Shown: positions 1-7,748 of the stretch, in pieces
How the letters are laid out: every line of letters begins with the position of its first letter
Numbering within the stretch: position 1 is the first letter of the stretch
Program-made: the position numbers and the translations under genes
Notes under the pieces: model-generated
The model's database searches: none
What the model was told of the DNA's origin: nothing
What the model saw: the letters and a program-made list of their open reading frames with translations, nothing else
NCBI RefSeq assembly: GCF_042695135.1
Contig: NZ_CP170547.1
Span: forward strand, 2,542,001-2,606,000
DNA: 64,000 bases
Direction of reading: 5' to 3'
Source of the DNA: Epilithonimonas sp042695135
Lineage (GTDB): Bacteria > Bacteroidota > Bacteroidia > Flavobacteriales > Weeksellaceae

Positions 1-285
1 ACAAAGAGAGTATTAAACTCTTAAAGAAAAATATTTATTTTTTTCTGTTTTAAAGACTTACCTCAATAGAATTGTTAAATAATTGTTTGAAATTTGTTTA
101 GTATCTCTGCAATTTGGTCTTTAACAATTTACAAATCACATTTATTTAAATTCAATTTTCTCAATAACACTGTTAGTTTCCAATCTTTCACATTGATAGA
201 TTTTATAAATCGATAATTAATATTCAATTCATAAAATCTTTGTAATTTCGCACTATCAAAAAATAACAATTTAAACTTAATTATT
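1..285. other. intergenic region before peroxiredoxin gene
   Basis: This is A+T-rich sequence with no gene I can support. A weak promoter candidate, TAATTTCG at 243-250 (one mismatch to the Bacteroidota -7 box TAnnTTTG), lies 36 bases before the peroxiredoxin start. The short reverse-strand reading frame covering part of it overlaps the peroxiredoxin start and has no recognisable content. Confidence 0.4.
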
Positions 286-918
286 ATGTCATTAGTAGGT
301 AAATTATTCCCAAATGTTGCGATTGATGCAATGAGCGAAATGGGTGATGATCTTAAGATCAATGTGTTTGAAGAGGCGGTGAATAACGCACAAAAAGTAA
401 TTTTGTTCTGGTATCCAAAAGATTTCACTTTTGTTTGTCCTACAGAATTGCACGCTTTTCAGGAAGCTTTACCAGAGTTTCAAAAAAGAAATACTGTAGT
501 AATTGGTGCATCTTGCGATACGAATGAAGTTCATTTCGCTTGGTTGAACACACCAAAAGATAACGGCGGTATCGAAGGTGTGACTTACCCGATCCTTGCC
601 GATACGCACAGACAATTGGCAAATATCTTAGGAATTGTAGATCAGGATCTTGATTACGATGAAGAAGGAAATGAAGTTTACACAGGTTCCAACGTCACTT
701 ACAGAGCAACTTATCTGATCGACGAAACTGGAAAAGTGTTTCACGAGTCTGTAAACGATATGCCTCTTGGAAGAAACGTGAAAGAATACCTTCGTTTGAT
801 TGATGCTTATGCTCACGTTCAAAAACACGGCGAAGTTTGTCCTGCAAACTGGGAAGAAGGTAAAGAAGCAATGAATGCCAACAGAACTGGCGTTGCAGAA
901 TACTTCAGCAAAAATTAA
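286..918 (+). CDS. 2-Cys peroxiredoxin (AhpC/Prx1 type)
   Basis: This is a thiol peroxidase that reduces hydrogen and organic peroxides in the cytoplasm. The 210-residue length suits the Prx1/AhpC subfamily. The peroxidatic cysteine is seen in DFTFVCPTE (Cys about 51) and the resolving cysteine in GEVCPANW (about 185), so it should be a typical 2-Cys dimer needing an outside reductant. A thioredoxin-like gene lies 95 bases downstream on the same strand and is the obvious candidate partner (inference). The ATG start has an A-rich leader without a Shine-Dalgarno sequence. The family call is secure; the choice between AhpC and a thioredoxin-dependent Prx is not settled. Confidence 0.93.
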   Translation: MSLVGKLFPNVAIDAMSEMGDDLKINVFEEAVNNAQKVILFWYPKDFTFVCPTELHAFQEALPEFQKRNTVVIGASCDTNEVHFAWLNTPKDNGGIEGVTYPILADTHRQLANILGIVDQDLDYDEEGNEVYTGSNVTYRATYLIDETGKVFHESVNDMPLGRNVKEYLRLIDAYAHVQKHGEVCPANWEEGKEAMNANRTGVAEYFSKN

Positions 919-941
919 TATTTTTAATCTAACAATTGAAA

Positions 942-998
942 AATGTATCAGTTTAACAATATTTTCCAATCATTGTTAAACTGTTACACTGATACATT
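942..998. repeat. interrupted palindrome between peroxiredoxin and thioredoxin genes
   Basis: AATGTATCAG (942-951) pairs with CTGATACATT (989-998), and TTTAACAAT (952-960) pairs with ATTGTTAAA (972-980), leaving an 8-base bulge on the right arm. It has no U-tract, so it is not a classical terminator. It could be an mRNA stability or attenuation hairpin, or a dispersed extragenic palindrome. Confidence 0.6.
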
Positions 999-1013
999 AT
1001 AAAAATTGAATTT

Positions 1014-1322
1014 ATGTATATAGAACTTACAGAAGACAACTTACAACAGATTGTGAGTGAGAATGATAAAGTGATGGTTCAGTATGGTGCAACATGGTGT
1101 GGGAATTGCAGAATTATGAAACCAAAATTCAAAAAACTGGCTTCAGAAAACGACGGGATTCCTTTTTATTACGTAGATGCAGAGAAATTGCCAGAAAGCA
1201 GAAAATTAGCAACAGTTGACAACTTGCCGACATTTGCAGCCTTCGAAGGCGGAACTTTGAAAAGTCAGGTTCAAACCAATCAGGCAGATAGTCTGAACAC
1301 ACTTTTCAGTGAGATCAAATAA
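1014..1322 (+). CDS. thioredoxin family protein
   Basis: This is a 102-residue single thioredoxin fold with the redox motif WCGNC (Cys about 29 and 32) and the later cis-proline region NLPTFAAF. The CGNC dipeptide differs from the CGPC of housekeeping thioredoxin, so a specialised partner is likely. It lies downstream of the peroxiredoxin gene and 12 bases before a small conserved gene. The three probably act together as a peroxide-reduction unit (inference from neighbourhood). There is no signal peptide, so it should be cytoplasmic. Confidence 0.88.
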   Translation: MYIELTEDNLQQIVSENDKVMVQYGATWCGNCRIMKPKFKKLASENDGIPFYYVDAEKLPESRKLATVDNLPTFAAFEGGTLKSQVQTNQADSLNTLFSEIK

Positions 1323-1334
1323 ATTTGAATTGAT

Positions 1335-1583
1335 ATGAAATTACCAATCATAAGACAGTTTTATCAAAACCAAACACCAGCGAATCTGGAAGCGACTTTG
1401 GAAGTTCTGGAAAGCTTTTCAGAATTCCGAAATGTTTCTGAGGAAGACCTGAACGTTGCCGGAGAATTGATCACGAACATTTGCGGAGCTTTGGAAGTTC
1501 ACGCCAATGTAAACAACGGAATGAGCGAAAAAGATGCGCTTAACTCATTTGCCCAAAAGGTAATGGGATCCATTGACAAATAA
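1335..1583 (+). CDS. small conserved protein, DUF6952-like
   Basis: This is an 82-residue acidic, mostly helical protein. I recognise it only as the small protein that commonly follows this peroxiredoxin-thioredoxin pair in flavobacteria (DUF6952-like), and its function is unknown. It has one cysteine (ITNICGALE) and no signal peptide or membrane segment. It starts 12 bases after the thioredoxin stop and is followed by a strong terminator, so it closes the transcription unit. A regulatory or chaperone role for the redox pair is conceivable, but nothing in the sequence proves it. Confidence 0.7.
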   Translation: MKLPIIRQFYQNQTPANLEATLEVLESFSEFRNVSEEDLNVAGELITNICGALEVHANVNNGMSEKDALNSFAQKVMGSIDK

Positions 1584-1605
1584 AAGTTAACTTTTATACG
1601 ATATT

Positions 1606-1638
1606 AAGGCTTTAGAATCATTTTCTAAAGCCTTTTTT
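1606..1638 (+). terminator. rho-independent terminator after DUF6952-like gene
   Basis: AAGGCTTTAGA (1606-1616) pairs with TCTAAAGCCTT (1623-1633) around a 6-base loop and is followed by a run of T. It ends the peroxiredoxin-thioredoxin unit. The adenosine deaminase promoter follows at once. Confidence 0.9.
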
Positions 1639-1640
1639 AT

Positions 1641-1648
1641 TACTTTTG
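1641..1648 (+). promoter_or_regulatory. -7 box TACTTTTG for adenosine deaminase
   Basis: It matches TAnnTTTG exactly, 16 bases before the ATG at 1665, implying a leader of only about 10 bases. No clear -33 TTG was found. The box directly abuts the preceding terminator. Confidence 0.6.
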
Positions 1649-1664
1649 GAGAAATCAAAAAACT

Positions 1665-2672
1665 ATGCACGATTTTATTGCAGCACTTCCAAAAGCTGAA
1701 TTACATTTACATATCGAAGGAAGTTTTGAACCTGAATTAATGTTTGAAATTGCCCAAAGAAACCAAATCGAGATTCCTTATAAAACTATCGATGAGGTCA
1801 AAAAAGCTTATCAATTCTCTTGTCTACAGGATTTTCTTGATATTTATTACGCAGGAGCGGGCGTTTTAATCCAAGAGCAAGATTTCTACGATCTGGCAAT
1901 GGCTTATTATCAGAAATGTTATGAAAATAATGTGATCCATACAGAGATTATGTTTGATCCACAGACGCATACAGAGCGTGGAATTGCTTTTGAAACAGTC
2001 ATTAATGGATTACAGAAAGCAAGACTTGATGCCAAAGAAAAATGGGGAATTAATTCTTTATTTATAATGAGCTATCTGCGGCATTTGTCCGAAGAATCAG
2101 CATTTGAAACTTTGGAACAATCGCTTCCTTATAAAGATCTTATCACATCTGTCGGACTCGATTCTTCCGAAATGGGAAATCCGCCAACCAAATTCAAAAA
2201 TGTGTTTGAAGCATCCGTCAAAGAAGGTTACATTCCCGTTGCTCACGCCGGCGAGGAGGGACCAACAGAATATATTTGGGAAGCCATTGATGTTCTTAAA
2301 GTTGCAAGAATCGATCACGGAAACAGATGTCTGGAAGATGAGAACTTGGTTAATGAAATTGTGAAAAGAGATTTGGCTTTAACGGTTTGTCCGCTTTCCA
2401 ATCTTGAGTTGAGAAATACCGATGTAATGACCAATCATCCTTTAAAAAAGCTTTTGGATAAAGGCATTAAAGCTACTGTAAATTCTGATGACCCAGCTTA
2501 TTTCGGTGGTTATATGAATGCAAACTTCATCGCAGTTCAGGAAGCTTTGAATTTGTCTAAAGAAGATATTATTACATTAATTAAAAACTCTTTCAACTAT
2601 TCTTTCGCGACTGATGAACAGAAAAAGTCGTATTTGGAAAAAGTGGATGAGGTTGTCTCAAATTTTAAATAA
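1665..2672 (+). CDS. add: adenosine deaminase
   Basis: It hydrolyses adenosine or deoxyadenosine to inosine plus ammonia for purine salvage in the cytoplasm. The metal-binding HLH pair is at about residues 14-16 (AELHLHIEG). The catalytic HAGEE follows at about 194-198, then RIDHGNR, and SDDPAYFGGY near 274 carries the metal and substrate aspartates. The 335-residue length is normal. It is a single-gene unit with its own short-leader promoter. All catalytic motifs are present, so it should be active; the related adenine deaminase-like branch is the only realistic alternative. Confidence 0.93.
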   Translation: MHDFIAALPKAELHLHIEGSFEPELMFEIAQRNQIEIPYKTIDEVKKAYQFSCLQDFLDIYYAGAGVLIQEQDFYDLAMAYYQKCYENNVIHTEIMFDPQTHTERGIAFETVINGLQKARLDAKEKWGINSLFIMSYLRHLSEESAFETLEQSLPYKDLITSVGLDSSEMGNPPTKFKNVFEASVKEGYIPVAHAGEEGPTEYIWEAIDVLKVARIDHGNRCLEDENLVNEIVKRDLALTVCPLSNLELRNTDVMTNHPLKKLLDKGIKATVNSDDPAYFGGYMNANFIAVQEALNLSKEDIITLIKNSFNYSFATDEQKKSYLEKVDEVVSNFK

Positions 2673-2680
2673 TAATTTCG

Positions 2681-2693
2681 TTTGTCATTCCGT
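2681..2693 (+). repeat. left half of dispersed palindrome GTCATTCCGTAGGAATCT
   Basis: TTTGTCATTCCGT matches the outer part of the left arm of the complete palindrome at 8947-8996. The matching right arm lies at 3360-3380, so the orphan gene at 2755-3183 sits where the loop would be. Confidence 0.6.
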
Positions 2694-2754
2694 TAGCAGT
2701 AATTGTTTAAAAAGCAGGCTTCAATCAAATTTTATAAGAAACTAAAAAAAACAA

Positions 2755-3183
2755 ATGAAAAGACTACTTCTTTTTTTTTTAATATTATTAGGGTTAAATT
2801 ATATTATTGCGCAAGAAATTCTTGTTCCCCAAATAGTCAAGACTATTCCAAACTCGAAATGTTATTGGGCATATAGTGTAAAAAGAGTAAATACTAAACG
2901 TCACAGTTTTCACAATTACATAATTACAGTTAATGTAGCTCAAGTGGATAGCACAGGAAATTATAGAGGAAAGTTAAAACTTAAAGATGTGATTGTCTAT
3001 TCTCGTTTCAATGACGAAGGTATTACAAAAAAAATACGATTCAAAAAATCACGAAAAAATTGGATAGCAAAATTTAAAATTTATACAAATCAAACTGTAC
3101 CATTGGAAATAGTCGCAAAATATAAACAACAAGAAGTAATAATGTCTCTGAATTTAAATAAAGGAACATATCCTGGAGAATAA
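2755..3183 (+). CDS. orphan secreted protein, unknown function
   Basis: I do not recognise this 142-residue protein. A classic signal peptide (MKRLLLFFLILLGLNYIIAQ) predicts export, with cleavage after IAQ. The mature part is basic and predicted to be beta-rich, with one cysteine near the new N-terminus (NSKCYWAY). It is more A+T-rich than adenosine deaminase. It lies between the two separated halves of a dispersed palindrome, which suggests late arrival. It ends before about 260 bases of sequence without a supported gene. Confidence 0.6.
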   Translation: MKRLLLFFLILLGLNYIIAQEILVPQIVKTIPNSKCYWAYSVKRVNTKRHSFHNYIITVNVAQVDSTGNYRGKLKLKDVIVYSRFNDEGITKKIRFKKSRKNWIAKFKIYTNQTVPLEIVAKYKQQEVIMSLNLNKGTYPGE

Positions 3184-3442
3184 GACTAACTTGAAAATTA
3201 AAAATATTACCACTAACAAAGGTTTGCCAAATGCGGGGCTGAAGTTCTTCAATTGAACATTTGTGAAAGGTTTCAACATAGTAGTTATATTGACTATTTT
3301 GCAAAATATCCCCTCCTTCGCCAAGCCTAAACTCGTAATAATCTAAACAAAATCTGTCGAGATTTCTACGGAATGACAAATTTTTAGTTTTATTAAAATA
3401 TACTTAGTACATAATACTTTTTACTTAATACAATTTAAATAA
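3184..3442. other. gene-free stretch after orphan protein
   Basis: I see no supported gene here. Short reading frames on both strands are interrupted by stops or lack any recognisable domain. The right arm of the split palindrome lies inside it. The sequence between the orphan stop and that arm may be decayed cargo of the same insertion. Confidence 0.4.
3360..3380 (-). repeat. right half of dispersed palindrome
   Basis: AGATTTCTACGGAATGACAA, beginning at 3360, matches the right arm of the complete copy at 8947-8996 with one mismatch. Together with 2681-2693 it brackets the orphan gene. Confidence 0.6.
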
Positions 3443-4048
3443 ATGATCAAAAATATAATCTTCGATTTCGGCGGCGTTTTAATGGATTGGGATCCGAGGT
3501 ATTTTTTCAAAACTTATTTTAATGATGATGAAAAAATGGAATGGTTCCTGAAAAACATTGCCGTTGATGAATGGAACATAGAACAAGACCGCGGAAGATC
3601 ATTAAAAGAAGGTACCGAAACCCTCATAAAACAACATCCTGATTGGGAAAAAGAAATCCGAGCCTATTACGACAACTGGTCAGTAATGCTGAAAAGCGAT
3701 ATTCCAAAAAATGTAGAAATTCTCAGAAAACTGGAAGGAAAATATCATCTTTATGGATTGACGAATTGGTCTGAAGAAACATTTCCGGTTGCTTTGGAAA
3801 ACTACGATTTCTTTCAACTTTTTGAAGGTAAAATAGTGGTTTCCGGAACAGAAAAACTTATTAAACCGGATAAAGAAATTTTTGAAGTTTTATTAAGTCG
3901 TTATATTCTGAAACCCGATGAATCTATTTTCATTGATGATAATTTTAAAAATATCACAACTGCAAAATCTTTAGGATTTGAAGTGATTCATATCAAGCCT
4001 GAAACGGATTTGGGAGAAGAGTTGGGTAAATTAGGCATTGATTTTTAG
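3443..4048 (+). CDS. HAD family hydrolase (phosphatase-like)
   Basis: This is a 201-residue cytoplasmic protein of the haloacid dehalogenase superfamily. Motif I is FDFGGVLMDWD with the nucleophile Asp at about residue 8. Motif II is GLTNW, motif III is the Lys in LIKPDKEIF, and motif IV is FIDDNFKN. A glycine stands where many phosphatases have the acid/base Asp two residues after the nucleophile, which is common in the YihX/epoxide-hydrolase-N-like branch. The substrate cannot be read from sequence; a small sugar phosphate is the usual guess. It stands alone on the plus strand. Confidence 0.85.
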   Translation: MIKNIIFDFGGVLMDWDPRYFFKTYFNDDEKMEWFLKNIAVDEWNIEQDRGRSLKEGTETLIKQHPDWEKEIRAYYDNWSVMLKSDIPKNVEILRKLEGKYHLYGLTNWSEETFPVALENYDFFQLFEGKIVVSGTEKLIKPDKEIFEVLLSRYILKPDESIFIDDNFKNITTAKSLGFEVIHIKPETDLGEELGKLGIDF

Positions 4049-4077
4049 TTTAAATTAGATTACTTTTATTTTTTATT

Positions 4078-4139
4078 CTCGCAGATCTTAAAGATTTAGC
4101 AGATAAAAAAAGATTTGCTTGATTTGCTAAATCTGCGAG
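4078..4139. repeat. dispersed palindrome, CTCGCAGAT family, copy 1
   Basis: CTCGCAGAT (4078-4086) pairs with ATCTGCGAG (4131-4139). Inner arms AGATTTAGCA and TGCTAAATCT offer an alternative fold. Related copies lie at 57737-57795 and 59557-59622. Here it sits between convergent genes, where it could also block transcription from either side. Confidence 0.65.
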
Positions 4140-4146
4140 AAAATAT

Positions 4147-4593
4147 TTAATTCTTAAGAATCATCAGACTCCTTTTATGATTTTGAAAACCATAATGTTC
4201 ATAGAGTTTTTTCGCTTTGTCATTGTGGTTTTCGATTTCTAATAGCACAACTTTAAAGTGATTTTCCACCCAATAGTTCTTCACAAATTCCAAAGCTTTT
4301 TTCCCCAACGATTTCCCCTGAAATTCCGGTTTCACATACAGTTCATCCAAAAACAAGATCTCACCACCAAACTCAAAGCTGAAATATTTGACGAGAATTA
4401 GATAGCCTGCGATTTCGTCTTCCAAAACAATCTTAAAACAATCACCATACTTCTCTTCATTAATGAATTTTACAAAGTTTTCAACCGTCAATTTCTCATC
4501 AAAAGGATAAAGATCAATTGCATAGAAATCCTTCATCATTCCGGATAATTCAGGAATATCAGAAGTCGCTGCTTTTAAAATTTCGTGGTTCAT
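4147..4593 (-). CDS. GNAT family N-acetyltransferase
   Basis: This is a predicted acetyl-CoA-dependent acetyltransferase of unknown substrate. The acetyl-CoA loop is visible as VKPEFQGKSLGKKALEFV, followed by the typical LLEIENHNDKAKKLYEHYGF helix. I start it at the ATG at 4593, because that codon overlaps the nuclease stop as ATGA and the protein then begins MNHEILKAA as family members do. A longer start at 4620 would add nine residues. It is the last gene of a Crp/Fnr - nuclease - GNAT operon. The mature length is 148 residues. Confidence 0.85.
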   Translation of the reverse strand: MNHEILKAATSDIPELSGMMKDFYAIDLYPFDEKLTVENFVKFINEEKYGDCFKIVLEDEIAGYLILVKYFSFEFGGEILFLDELYVKPEFQGKSLGKKALEFVKNYWVENHFKVVLLEIENHNDKAKKLYEHYGFQNHKRSLMILKN

Positions 4594-5090
4594 TTTTTCT
4601 TTTTTTCTCGCCAAAGCCACGGCGCAACCGGATCATTTTCTTTCCAGAGTCCTACTCTGTTTTTTCTGGCTTCGGTTTCCAGTTTGGCGTAGATAGTATC
4701 GTTAGAGTATTTTGTATAGTGCCAGGCCATTCCCAACTTTACCATTTCCTGATTGACATTTTGATTTTTATCATTGATGACAATTGCAATCAACCGACTG
4801 TACCGATCGTACTTTTCTCCTTTAATAGTAACGATTCTTCCAAAACAAAGATCTGATAATGTAAGTTTTGCCTGGTTTCCAAAAGGCTGTTTTCCACGTT
4901 TCTCTGGACAATCAATATGAGCTAAACGGATTTTTAGAGGAACATTTTTAAATAGAATCTCCATTGTGTCACCATCCATGATTCCAATAACTTTTGCTGA
5001 AAATGTTTTGTTGGAAAGTTTTTCTGTAAGTTGACTCTGACCAAATATCTGAAGAGAAAACAGAAATGCAAAAAGGAAATTCTGCATCAA
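4590..5090 (-). CDS. secreted thermonuclease-like protein (SNase fold)
   Basis: This is a staphylococcal-nuclease-type endonuclease that is probably exported. A short hydrophobic N-terminus (MMQNFLFAFLFSLQIFGQSQ) acts as signal peptide. The catalytic set is present: MDGDT with Asp about 39 and 41, Arg about 55 in IRLAHIDCPE with Glu about 63, and Arg about 99 in YDRYSR. The 166-residue length is usual. It follows the Crp/Fnr gene by only 3 bases and overlaps the GNAT start by 4, so the three are co-transcribed. A scavenging role for extracellular DNA is likely (inference). Confidence 0.88.
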   Translation of the reverse strand: MMQNFLFAFLFSLQIFGQSQLTEKLSNKTFSAKVIGIMDGDTMEILFKNVPLKIRLAHIDCPEKRGKQPFGNQAKLTLSDLCFGRIVTIKGEKYDRYSRLIAIVINDKNQNVNQEMVKLGMAWHYTKYSNDTIYAKLETEARKNRVGLWKENDPVAPWLWREKKKK

Positions 5091-5093
5091 AAA

Positions 5094-5687
5094 TTAAATG
5101 ATAAATTTTTTGTTTGCGAGTTCTTTTCTTACTCTACTCAGACTTTCGGGTGTAATTCCAAGATAAGAAGCAACCATCCATTGCGGCGCTCTCAGCATCA
5201 GGTTCGGATATCTTTTCAGAAAATCCATATAACGTTCTTCGGCAGTTGTGCTAATCAAAGCATTCACTCTGTTCTGTAGATTTTTGATATGATTGATCAT
5301 TAACCTCTGATTTTTCTCCGCGACATCAGGATAGATTTTTGAGAGGCTTTCAAAAAAACCGTCTTTCATGACGATGACAATACTTTCTTCGATCGCTTCA
5401 ATATAAAACCTGGATTTTTCATTCAATAATTGGCTGGTTGTATCGGAAAGCAGCCAGTTTTCCGGCGCAAACTGAATCACGTGTTCTTTTCCTGCTTTAT
5501 CAATAGAATACATTCTCAGCAACCCTTTCTCCACAAAAAAAGTAGAATCCGAGATCTCTCCTTGTCTCAGGATGATTTCGTTTTTCTTCACCTCTTTTAT
5601 TTCGTAATGAGATGTACAAAAATCTAGGTTGTCAATTGGAACGCCTAATATTTTGGATAGATGATTTCGGAAATTTTGATATATCAT
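5094..5687 (-). CDS. Crp/Fnr family transcription regulator
   Basis: This is a 197-residue regulator with an N-terminal cyclic-nucleotide-binding beta-barrel and a C-terminal helix-turn-helix. The barrel is seen in KKNEIILRQGEISDSTFFVEKG and following residues. The helix-turn-helix is APQWMVASYLGITPESLSRV, typical of flavobacterial Crp-like proteins. There is no FNR-type N-terminal cysteine cluster, and the bound ligand is unknown. It heads an operon with a secreted nuclease and an acetyltransferase. Control of that operon by its own first gene is a reasonable guess. Confidence 0.87.
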   Translation of the reverse strand: MIYQNFRNHLSKILGVPIDNLDFCTSHYEIKEVKKNEIILRQGEISDSTFFVEKGLLRMYSIDKAGKEHVIQFAPENWLLSDTTSQLLNEKSRFYIEAIEESIVIVMKDGFFESLSKIYPDVAEKNQRLMINHIKNLQNRVNALISTTAEERYMDFLKRYPNLMLRAPQWMVASYLGITPESLSRVRKELANKKFII

Positions 5688-5690
5688 TTG

Positions 5691-5757
5691 TTAGATTTTA
5701 GAGGTTAGATATTAGAGGTTAGAGTTCTAACTTTCTAACTTCTCGTTTCTAATTTTC
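5691..5757. repeat. short direct and inverted repeats TTAGAGGTTAGA
   Basis: TTAGAGGTTAGA occurs twice (5698-5709 and 5713-5724). It is followed by an imperfect inverted version, TCTAACTTTCTAACTTCTC. The block separates ytxJ from the Crp/Fnr gene and could fold as an RNA hairpin. No protein is encoded. Confidence 0.55.
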
Positions 5758-5764
5758 TTGATGA

Positions 5765-6139
5765 TTAAATACTGTCCAGATCTATACTTTGGTGTGAAGC
5801 ATTATAAACTGCTTTTCCGTTTTCTAAAGCGATCAGCTGCGGACTCTGGTGCGTGACCCCAAAACGGCTTTCGATTTCATTTGAAATATCACGATGTGCA
5901 ATCAAATCCAAAAAATAGTAAGATTGATTTTTATCAGAATTTCCCATCTGTTTTTCAAAAGATTTCAACACCGTTTTGCTGATAAAACAACGAGTGGAAT
6001 GTTTGAAAATCAACACCTTCTGCTGAAATGATTTTTCTACAGCCTGGTCAAGATCTTTCTGGTTTTCAATCTTTTTCCAAAGACTTTTGGTCTCATCCTG
6101 CTCTTCATTTTTTCCGAATATTTGGTTTAAAAATCCCAT
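5765..6139 (-). CDS. ytxJ: bacillithiol-system redox protein YtxJ
   Basis: This is a 124-residue thioredoxin-fold protein of the YtxJ family, considered a monothiol bacilliredoxin that removes bacillithiol from proteins. The key segment is IFKHSTRCFISKTVL, where one cysteine stands at the usual CxxC position. Further on come the conserved DLIAHRDISNEI and GVTHQSPQLI with the cis-proline. There is no signal peptide. It is the last gene of a methyltransferase - ZIP - ytxJ run, separated from the ZIP gene by 54 bases. Its presence implies that this organism makes bacillithiol (inference). Confidence 0.88.
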   Translation of the reverse strand: MGFLNQIFGKNEEQDETKSLWKKIENQKDLDQAVEKSFQQKVLIFKHSTRCFISKTVLKSFEKQMGNSDKNQSYYFLDLIAHRDISNEIESRFGVTHQSPQLIALENGKAVYNASHQSIDLDSI

Positions 6140-6193
6140 TGAGTTAATTTCAGTAAAAATAAGATTTTCCTGTCAAAAAAGAAAATGTTTTTT

Positions 6194-6886
6194 TTAATGC
6201 TGGTGAAATAGATGTCCTGATAATGCAAGAGAAATCCCGACAATGACAAGCACAATCTTTTGCCAGTCCATTTTGTGATTCTTATTGCTTTCGAAAATAA
6301 TGACACTCGAAATATGAAGGAAAATCCCGCCAACTATAGCAAGGAAATACACTTTCAGATTTTCATCAAAATACTTTCCAAGCAGCATTCCGAGAGGTGA
6401 AGCTAACGCAAAAACAGAAACAATTATCCAGAATTTGGTTGAGAAATTTTTGCTGTGAGCCAGAAAACTTCCAAGAACAAAAGAAATCGGAATATTATGA
6501 AACAGGATTCCTAATAAGTAAGGTGAGAGCGTTTCTTTTTCGTGAGATAAAGGGATCCCCTCTATAAAAGCATGAACAAATAATCCGGCAATCAGCGCAA
6601 CCGGAATGATAGAATGATCATCGGAATGATGATGGAGATGCCCGTGTTCAAAACCTTTGGTGAGATTTTCCAACAACATTTGGATCAAAACACCAAGAAT
6701 AACGAAAATCCCGATATTATGATCAGAAGATTCGTAAACTTCCGGGAAAACCTCATTAAGACAGATCGTGATCAGAAAACCTGCACTCAGAATCAGAAGA
6801 TTTTTGGCAAATTGCTGTTTGCTCCCAAAGTACTTTCCGAGAAAAACACCAATCAAAACGCTTAATATCAGTAGAATTATAATCAT
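6194..6886 (-). CDS. ZIP family metal transporter
   Basis: This is a 230-residue inner-membrane protein with about seven or eight hydrophobic segments. It moves divalent metal ions, usually zinc, into the cytoplasm. A histidine-rich loop (GHLHHHSDDH, about residues 83-92) lies between membrane helices, as in ZIP proteins. Helix IV carries FVHAFIEGIPLS and helix V LFHNIPISFVLG, which hold the metal-binding histidines. It begins 14 bases after the upstream methyltransferase stop, implying co-transcription. Metal specificity cannot be read from sequence alone. Confidence 0.87.
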   Translation of the reverse strand: MIIILLILSVLIGVFLGKYFGSKQQFAKNLLILSAGFLITICLNEVFPEVYESSDHNIGIFVILGVLIQMLLENLTKGFEHGHLHHHSDDHSIIPVALIAGLFVHAFIEGIPLSHEKETLSPYLLGILFHNIPISFVLGSFLAHSKNFSTKFWIIVSVFALASPLGMLLGKYFDENLKVYFLAIVGGIFLHISSVIIFESNKNHKMDWQKIVLVIVGISLALSGHLFHQH

Positions 6887-6900
6887 TTTAAATTTGCTCT

Positions 6901-7626
6901 TTATTTCTTTTTAAACAAATTAATACAACGCTGCGAACTCGCTTCATCGAAATCATTTAACTGATAATCGCCCCATCTTTTGATCAATTCAAAACCGAAT
7001 TCATCTGCGTATTGCTGAATTTTTTCGGCTGATGTTAATTTTACTTTTTCAAAAAAATGAAACTTTTTTCCCTGATCTTCAAAATCGATTTCTTTGATGA
7101 TAAATCCATTTTCAATATGCTTTTTCATATTAAAAATAATATGTTCCTTTTCAACAGAGCTTTGCGGAACGATCACTTTTTTTACATACTCAGAATTCAG
7201 GAAATCCAGAATAAAGTAACCGTCATCTTTCAGAACATCCGACACAGATTTGAAAACACTTTTATCTTCTTCTTCCGTTTCAAAATATCCAAAGCTCGTA
7301 AACAGGTTGAAAACTGCATCAACAGGTTCGCTTTCAATGGGATTTCTCATATCATGAACCTTGAATTTTAAATTCTCATTCTGATATTTTTTATCGAAAT
7401 TGATACTCTGCTCAGACAGATCAAGACCTAAAACATCAAATCCCAGTTTATTGAGATAGATAGAATGCCTTCCTTTTCCGCAGGCCAAATCAATAATCTT
7501 AGAACCTTTTTCAAGCTTTAGAAAATCTGTCAAAAGATTCAGAAAGTTTTCTGCCTCTTTGTAGTCTCTGTTGTTGTATAAGATATGATAATATGGCGTA
7601 TCAAACCATTCTTCGAACCATTGCAT
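6901..7626 (-). CDS. class I SAM-dependent methyltransferase
   Basis: This is a 241-residue cytoplasmic methyltransferase with a Rossmann fold. Motif I is IIDLACGKGRHSIYL, the acidic end of strand 2 is VLGLDLS, and motif IV is VDAVFNLFTSFGYF. The substrate is unknown; the family is annotated broadly. It leads a minus-strand run with the ZIP transporter and ytxJ. It is divergent from the THUMP methyltransferase gene at 7749, with about 120 bases between them. Confidence 0.82.
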   Translation of the reverse strand: MQWFEEWFDTPYYHILYNNRDYKEAENFLNLLTDFLKLEKGSKIIDLACGKGRHSIYLNKLGFDVLGLDLSEQSINFDKKYQNENLKFKVHDMRNPIESEPVDAVFNLFTSFGYFETEEEDKSVFKSVSDVLKDDGYFILDFLNSEYVKKVIVPQSSVEKEHIIFNMKKHIENGFIIKEIDFEDQGKKFHFFEKVKLTSAEKIQQYADEFGFELIKRWGDYQLNDFDEASSQRCINLFKKK

Positions 7627-7736
7627 CCTGCAAAAATAGTGTTTTTGGTTGATTGTTGACAGTTGTTAGCTGATGGTTTTTATAACTTGTTACGATTTCT
7701 ATCAACCATAAACCGACAACCAATAACTAAATTCCT

Positions 7737-7744
7737 TATTTTTG
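7737..7744 (+). promoter_or_regulatory. -7 box TATTTTTG, possibly giving a leaderless mRNA
   Basis: It is an exact TAnnTTTG match ending only five bases before the ATG at 7749. If it is used, transcription should begin at or next to the start codon. Confidence 0.5.
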
Positions 7745-7748
7745 CCAA

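Noticed and set aside
3074..3379. minus-strand protein of about 100 residues
   Set aside because: It overlaps the end of the orphan secreted gene and the palindrome arm, has no recognisable domain and looks like a chance frame.
2755..3442. integron attC cassette
   Set aside because: I looked for the RYYYAAC/GTTRRRY sites around the orphan gene and did not find a convincing pair. The flanking arms belong to the GTCATTCCG palindrome instead.
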